From Polytrichum commune (lineage: Eukaryota > Streptophyta > Polytrichopsida > Polytrichales > Polytrichaceae): DNA of 64,000 bases. The stretch lies in the NCBI GenBank assembly GCA_950295325.1, contig OX485809.1, positions 11,532,001 to 11,596,000 on the forward strand, given 5' to 3'. A program made the translations under genes and the position numbers. The notes beneath the pieces were generated by a model. It worked only from the letters and a program-made list of their open reading frames with translations. It searched no databases and had not been told where the DNA came from. Of the stretch, positions 58,297-64,000 are shown one piece after another. Positions within the stretch are counted from its first letter, which is position 1. Each line of letters opens with the position of its first letter.

Positions 58297-59697
58297 TTAG
58301 AGGCTCATATCAGAATCTGTATCCATATCCTGCAATTCCAAATTTGAATTTTTTTGAAGTTTGATTTTCCATAAAGATTTAGCTATTGCTATATGCATAT
58401 TTATAGCTTCTATTAATAAATCTTTGTCTTTTTCATTTTCTTTTATCAAGAAAATTTCAGTATCTCTATCAATTACTTCTGCTCTTCTTGTATCATTTTC
58501 TGTGTTACTAATATTTCTGACCTCACCTATAGTTGCTAACTCAGCCTTCATTTCTTGTCATTGTCTTAATGATTTATTCTCTATATGTCTATTCAATTAT
58601 CTTTCAGCTTCTTTTATCCATTTTATATCAAATTTGTATTTTCCAATAGAACACATATTATGTAGTACAATACATGTAACTACTACATCAGTCATATGTG
58701 GTAATGGTATATCGGATCTTCTCATATTTATTTTCTATCTTCTTTTCAAGATTCCGAAAGCACGGTTTACATACATGCGGCTGGAGCTTTCAATAAAATT
58801 CCAATTTGCTTTGTAACCTTCTAATCCTTCTGCACACCCTTTGAATGGACTGTAAATCTACGGTCGCACTGAATATGCGTAATTTCTAATCAGCTTGTAA
58901 GATAAGAAATTGCCTTTAATGCAATCTCTTCCACCTTTTGTCAATTGAAACAATCATGCATACTTCCTGCCCATCCAAATTTGTAACCCAAAATACAGAT
59001 TTCGTATCTATTATACCTTGCAATAAAGCCGAATGAAATGATTTTCTACAATAATAATTCTCTATCCCAATTACATGTGCAAGAATTGGAATGTGAGACC
59101 CATCAATTGCTCCTATAATGTGAGGAATTCCATAAAGAGCCTCAAATTCCTGGGCTAGAACCCTAAACCGAGTTGGACTTGGAAATTGCACAAAAGTCCC
59201 TTGCAAATGGACTCTAACCAATCTACAAAAATTTCGAACTACTTATAAAATTGTACTTCCGGCCACCCTATATACCTCTCCTACGATACACAAGGTATTT
59301 CCAGTCCCAAGTCTTTGTAATGACATTGCAATTCTACTCTCAACTGAAATTGTCTCTCTCATTTGTGTATCCTTCCTCTGCAAATACGGACCTAACCTCT
59401 CACAAAGAAACTTGAATGTATTGTGATATACACGAGTTCTTTGTTTAAACATTTTTTTTCTGTGAATGAACCTAATAACAACCTATCCGTAAACCCTACA
59501 TTTCTCTCAAATGCCCACACACTACGATCGCTCATCTTCATACCCTCAAAGCAAATGCTCAAAATCAAGGCATTTTCCCATTCTCCATTGAGTGCCAATG
59601 CTTGCATATCAAGCACATGTTGCACAATCATGTGCAAACACCAATATAAAGCTAATGCAACAAGAATCTTTCTTCTTCTCTCAATGTGATCCATCAT
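58297..59697 (-). pseudogene. PIF/Harbinger DDE transposase, broken
   Basis: The DDE transposase cuts and joins element ends. On the minus strand: the N-terminus (MDHIERRRKILVALALYW, FERNVGFTDRLLLGSFTEKK), a frameshift in a T-run near 59450, then FKQRTRVYHNTFKFLCERLG and MSLQRLGTGNTLCIVGEVYR. A stop after STIL is followed by FQFPSPTR-like sequence and IIGAIDGSHIPI (first Asp). A second frameshift near 58985 follows, beyond which GWAGSMHDCFN (second Asp) reads in another phase. Next come CAEGLEGYKANWNF and RMYVNRAFGILKRR, then a stop. In the usual VERAFG motif the third acid (Glu) is Asn here. A basic/acidic tail ends near 58300. Several breaks and a lost catalytic residue make it inactive. 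Confidence 0.85.
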
Positions 59698-59979
59698 GAT
59701 GTCTTTCCTTCCTCACCGATGTAAAACTCGAAAAAAAAAGTGAGAAAAGAGAGAATCAAGATATGTAACTAGTGAGGTAGGGCTGCCCCTCTTTTCTCAC
59801 TAATAAAATATACAACGGTCCCTCAACATGGTCCATTCTCACTTCACACTATATTTGAGGACCCGACCCCACACAAAGTGGGTAGCCCATCACCCTTGGT
59901 ACGGCCTTTGGATGAGAGTCAAGGGTCCTCACCATTCCATGGTCATGGCCCTTGGTTCGTGTGTGAAGTGGCCCTAAGC

Positions 59980-61020
59980 CTAAAAGTTGGTTCTAAAAAC
60001 ACCGCCTTCACATCATCAACATTATCTAATCCCGAGCCTAGTTGGCAAATGATGTGACATGGTTTAAAAGTGGAGGTTTTAAGTCTCAAGCACCGACCCT
60101 CCCATCAGCACCTATACCTGAGGCAAGAATGTAGGAATTTTAAAAGTGTTGCCTCCCACCCTTGTGATTGGTTTCTTTTAGTCTTAGCTTTGAGGGCACG
60201 AGAAGCTTCATTGACAAAAACCAATGGTCAGATAGTTGAGTAGTACGGCATTTGGGGATGGGACAAAAACTATCCAACATTCATTGTTTAGTAAATAAAA
60301 CAATGAACGTGTGTGAAAACTACCTAACTAAAACATACTCGACAATCTCCAAAGCAAGTTCTTGTAGGTGCATTGGGATAGCCGAATGCCTCCGCTATAA
60401 CTTTAGAGAGAGCTTTACCTGGTTTTTGGGAAAGACTTTGGTTATTTGGTAAAGTTAGGTGGGAAGGGGACAATACTGTCACATACACTATTTGCAAAGG
60501 GCCTAAACTAGATGCCTAGAGGTCTCAAAGTGTCATGTCCGCTAATTGTCAATATAATACTATTTGTCAACATAAGTAACTTTTCTAAAGTGAAAATTTA
60601 TTTACATCATGAAATTTAGCCTAGCACATCGGATGCTTGAGATAATAGTTTAGGTTGTTTGTATGCGAGTGGAGGATATGTTTGAGCAAACTAATGGCAA
60701 GTGTCATGAACTTACATTTTAGTATGCAGGAAAAAGATATTCTTGAACATACTACTGTCATATATCATTGGTGTACATTTTAGTCAATTTGTAGACCATT
60801 GTGTAACATATGTATAAACACACACCTCATAACAATATCGAACATGCTCACGCTAAGATATTAGTAAGTGCACTTGAATGCCAAATGTCACGAGGTAAAC
60901 ATAATGGTGAAATTGTTGGTCATTGGTGTAACCTAGCATACACCTCAAAATAGGCTAAGTAACTCTATTACACATGTGACACAAAATACCATGAATGGGT
61001 GTAGTACAGTGGAGAGCATG
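59980..61020. other. no gene recognised
   Basis: Intergenic DNA right of the Harbinger element, with no supported frame, splice pair or terminal repeat. Confidence 0.55.
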
Positions 61021-61269
61021 ACAATCAGTGCATGTACTCTAAAAAAACTACATTCAGGACTTTATCGCTTTTACCATGGATGATGGTGCCAGTTTCCACA
61101 GGACGCTCATCACACGCCATCATGGCTATGGTGATTCTCCGCCTTGATGTGGAACTCAGTAATAAGTTAAGCATAATGCAATATGTATCATACACCCAAT
61201 CCCTGACAAAGGTTTTAAATATTCTCATCCAGGTCTCTAAATCCTTAACCAATACAGTCTCGGTCGCAT

Positions 61270-61947
61270 GAAGTTACTTTAGAAGGTTCTGTGAAGACTT
61301 TGGGACTCTTACGACAGCTTCATGGTACACACACTTTTGTAAATTCCATATGCTGTAAGTACTCCTCGTTGCATTCTAACATTTCATTCTATCTCACTAA
61401 CATTTCTCCACAGCTGCTGCAATATTGTCCGATGTGCAAGAACTGAGTGCGAGCGATCCAGGGTACATCTTGAGATTGTTTTGGGCGTCTTGTACACAAG
61501 TCTGCAATTCGTCTTGTGTACTTTCTAAATGTTGCAGCTTCGTAAACCCTCCTTTGTTATTGCGTGCGAATACACACATGAAAGTGAGATTGTGGTTTGT
61601 TTTCAGAGGAGGTTCATCACGCGTAACCATCAGCTATGGCGTTCTTACCGTTTGAATTGTGCCTAACGGATTTCTTCTTGTCTAGTTCTTAATTTCTTAA
61701 GCCAGTCCCTTTTTCAATTGGTCCATCATCAAGTTGATTTTAGCCTCTATGTCATGGAGGTCATTGCACTTCATTACTCTAGGGAATGAGCTTCTTTGTC
61801 ATCATTCTGATGTACTTTTAGTCCCAGAAGCCAAGTTTGGTTACCTGGACTTTTTGAAATAAATTTCAGTTCATTTCAATGCAGTTTTGGTCGCATCACT
61901 AGGTTTTGTGAGGACTTTATGATTGAACGACTTCATGGCACACACTT

Positions 61948-61990
<43 letters not shown>

Positions 61991-62580
61991 GGCGTAATGA
62001 GGGACGCATTCACCCTTAATCATGGCCGCAAGCTCTTATAATAACCCAAAACAAAGTTACATAGCATGGCTATGGGAACAAGTGTTATTGTTTAATGTCA
62101 GAGGTGGTCCCATTTGGAAGCCGAATAAAGAAGGGTCTCGAGGAGGGCCCTTTGTTAGTCTCAAATTATATATTAGAATGTTGTGTGGTTAAGTGTGTAC
62201 ACAGAGGTTGAATGTTATGGTGGCAATTAGATGTCTTTATTGGTTTGACCGTTCGCTGTGTTGGAGACCTGAGGACTGACCTTGGGCGGGTGACTATCCT
62301 TTTAATTGAGCTAAGTGAACTGATTTGGACATTTGAACTGCCATAAGTAATCCTCGTTGTGGTCCTTGCACCTTAGTATGGTTTCTTTCTCAGAAACTTT
62401 TCTCTGCTGTGTAGCATGGTCTGCTATACAAGAAGTGAGTGCGCAGCATTCCATGAGAAGTTTTTGCTACTTTCTTAGACTGTGTAGGTACTAATTGTTA
62501 CAGCTGCCTAAACCTCCTCGATTATTTCTTTGAGCTAGGGCATGCTAATACACACAAGAAAATTAAGCTGCCATAAGTTT
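61270..62580 (+). repeat. diverged ~0.8-1 kb direct duplication, unidentified
   Basis: Two segments share landmarks in order: GGTCGCAT..AGTT(T), GTGAAGACTTT/GTGAGGACTTT, CTTCATGG(T/C)ACACAC; then (A)GTACTCCTCGTTG/GTAATCCTCGTTG, GAACTGAGTGCGAGC/GAAGTGAGTGCGCAGC, and GCAGCTTCGTAAACCCTCCT/CAGCTGCCTAAACCTCCTCG with AATACACACA. Segment 1 is about 61262-61590; segment 2 is about 61890-62560 with insertions. The minus-strand frame 61397-61630 (QHLESTQDELQTCVQDAQNN) looks protein-like, so these may be gene relics. Confidence 0.4.
61951..61988. repeat. (AG)n microsatellite
   Basis: Nineteen AG units, lying within the second segment of the duplication. Confidence 0.95.
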
Positions 62581-62824
62581 CCATGATCCTTAGGAAATTG
62601 TTGAACATCACCTTCTATCCCATCCCTGCCTCATCTTCCTGATCTTCATCATCATGATTCAAGGGTTTCCAGCGAAATCAAGTGCAAAAGTCACTTGAAT
62701 TCAGAGAGACTGCAACATATCCAGTTTCAGAAAGTCTAGCGAGATGACTGAATGTACTTCTACATCCTATAATTGGATGGCATCTTTACTGTGTCGTAGT
62801 CTTCATTTTGTGGAAAAGGGATGG

Positions 62825-62890
62825 AGTACAGTAATCTCCCGCCTAAGTACGCACCCGCTGAAGTACGCATCCCAGTTAAGTGCATAAATT
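62825..62890 (+). mobile_element. possible terminal repeat of a pogo/Tigger-like element
   Basis: TACAGTAATCTCCCGCCTAA, followed by GTACGCACCCGC and repeats of AAGTACGCA, has the TA-CAGT start and 'AAGTACGCACC' body seen at the ends of pogo/Tigger-like elements. No partner terminus or transposase is in the window, so only one end or a fragment is present. Confidence 0.25.
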
Positions 62891-63211
62891 TTTTGACAAA
62901 ACTTAAGGTTCGTAGTTTATTGTTTGAACATGTCATGCAGAGTCATTTGTCGCGAATACATGATTTTTTTATGCTTGACATTAAATGTCAGTTTGTGAAA
63001 GTCTCATTGAAACGTCTCAAACAATCATCGCAGTAGATCATACATTTGTCCAGCTTCCGTTTGAACATCGGAGCAAAGCAATTGGTCATCGATGTAGTGA
63101 AATTAACTATGTGGAGAAGCAACAGAATAGAGTTGAGAATGATTCAAATGTCCAGCAGTCTTGCAGAGATTCTATATTGATTAGCTTGTGCCTTGTGTTG
63201 CAGAACCAAAG

Positions 63212-64000
63212 ATGACGATCAAGATCTATGGCATGTGGGCTTCTGGGGCAACAGACAGAGTTCTCGTCCTTCTTCTTGAGAAGGATATTGAGTTTGATTT
63301 GATTTCCGTGGATCTAAGATTAGGAGATCAGAAGCAACCAGATCACCTCGCATTACAGGTATGACCTCTTTGGCTGGTTTTAGGCTTAGTTTCTGCTTGC
63401 AAACTACACTAAATAGTCCTATTATTGTGGGTGCAAAATCAGCATGCACTTAATTGGTGTGGGCCATTATAATAGTCTGGTTGGGGTGGAAAGAACGTGG
63501 ATCTTCCTTGAGACTTTCAGCCAACACCTTGCATAAAATAATAATATTCACCCACATCAATTTTCTTAGAAAAATGATTGATGTGGCTCACACTAATTTT
63601 AAACTAGAGATTTGGCATGGGCTACTATTAAATCTAGAGAATTATTGTGGGCCACACTAATATGACTATTTAGTATATTGATGCTTGTTCTCATGTTTTC
63701 AATTGCTTGCCTTAATTGAGAATCTAGCAATGAAAGGGTAGTTATCACAATTATTTCCTCACACAATATGTCTGCTTAATTACCTTTGTGAAAATATGAA
63801 TGACGAGGATAACAGAAGAGGATTATGGTAGGTAGTTCTCTGCCAGAGTGCCAATGGATGTAAATTTTATCTATGTGATTTGTGTGTAGCCCTTTGGACA
63901 AATTCCAGTGCTCCAAGATGGAGACTTCACAATGTTCGGTATGTTCTCCATTTCCAGTGCATATGTCCGTGTCTTGGAGCATGTACTAGATGTATACATG
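63212..64000 (+). CDS. phi-class glutathione S-transferase, first two exons
   Basis: Glutathione S-transferases conjugate glutathione to electrophiles in the cytosol. Exon 1 is 63212-63358 (147 bases, 49 codons) from ATG: MTIKIYGMWASGATDRVLVL, then EKDIEFDLISVDLRLGDQ. Exon 2 is 63890-63938 (49 bases): PFGQIPVLQDGDFTMFG. Sizes of 147 and 49 bases and the phase-1 second intron fit the exon pattern of plant phi-class genes, as does the ASxATxRV-type loop. Ser11 is the likely catalytic serine, and Pro in GQIPVL is the conserved cis-proline of the thioredoxin-like domain. Exon 3, with the helical substrate domain, lies beyond the window. Intron 1 carries a MITE at 63407-63675. The visible part is intact. 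Confidence 0.88.
63407..63675. mobile_element. TA-flanked MITE inside GST intron 1
   Basis: The left end CACTAAATAGTCCTATTATT and the inverted right end TACTAAATAGTCATATTAG are flanked by TA on both sides. It is related to the element at 16110-16468 (same TIR and GTGTGGGCCA-type subterminal runs) but shorter, 269 bp. It lies wholly within the intron and leaves the splice sites intact. Confidence 0.78.

Larger units (their letters stand above)
55235..59974. mobile_element. complete two-gene PIF/Harbinger element (inactive)
   Basis: The left end reads GGGCACTTCACACACAAGG and the right end, inverted, GGGCCACTTCACACACGAAC. Both continue into (G)GGCC(C)ATGACCA(C/T)GG. TAA flanks both sides (55232-55234 and 59975-59977). 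Length 4,740 bp. It carries the two genes of this superfamily in convergent arrangement: a Myb/trihelix-like DNA-binding gene on plus (55695-56684) and a DDE transposase on minus (59697-58297). Both are broken. A SINE-like insertion and about 1.3 kb of unrelated sequence separate the genes. Confidence 0.9.

Noticed and set aside
62821-63036. 71-codon frame upstream of the GST gene
   Set aside because: It begins inside the pogo-like terminal sequence and shows no protein family signature.

Overview
The window is nuclear DNA of a land plant. The protein genes have spliceosomal introns with GT/AG borders, one carries a plastid-type N-terminal extension, and the transporter and glutathione transferase families are plant families. 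Between the genes lie LTR-retrotransposon sequence, PIF/Harbinger, hAT-like and fold-back DNA elements, and many short inverted-repeat elements (MITEs). I cannot name the species. No rRNA, tRNA gene or CRISPR array was seen.

Layout. 1-5900: the 5' part of a Ty3/gypsy-type retrotransposon on the minus strand (LTR, primer-binding site, leader, Gag, zinc knuckle, protease), running off the left edge. 6375-8252: an unidentified acidic coding relic and a broken hAT-like transposase gene. 9590-27615: a gene-free transposon graveyard. It includes a fold-back element that appears to carry an mTERF gene piece, with a Harbinger MITE nested in one arm, a deleted Harbinger element holding only a transposase N-terminus, two MITEs with TIR GGGCCACTTCACACAC, and a second fold-back element rich in AACTATAGTTAA palindromes. 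27640-39724: the main genic block, with an eight-exon Yellow Stripe-Like (YSL) metal-chelate transporter gene preceded by ~243-bp tandem repeats, a truncated copy of the next gene's 5' end, and an intact single-exon alpha/beta hydrolase gene. 39735-49600: AT-rich and mostly empty, with one uncertain minus-strand gene, a second acidic relic and repeats. 49667-50745: a small C2-domain gene with a degenerate tandem copy of its 3' half. 52404-55051: three MITEs, one of them an unusual hAT-type element filled with a minisatellite. 55235-59974: a complete but dead PIF/Harbinger element with both genes, flanked by TAA. 60000-64000: diverged repeats, then the first two exons of a phi-class glutathione S-transferase gene running off the right edge.

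The host genes (YSL, hydrolase, C2, GST) are separate loci with no sign of acting together. The transposons do relate to one another: the 4.74-kb Harbinger element at 55235-59974 shares its termini with the MITEs at 17189-17691 and 25787-26236, so it represents the family that could have mobilised them. I found no convincing new multi-gene system. The best leads are the mTERF-carrying fold-back element, the minisatellite hAT MITE, the palindrome-filled fold-back element and the two-copy acidic coding relic.
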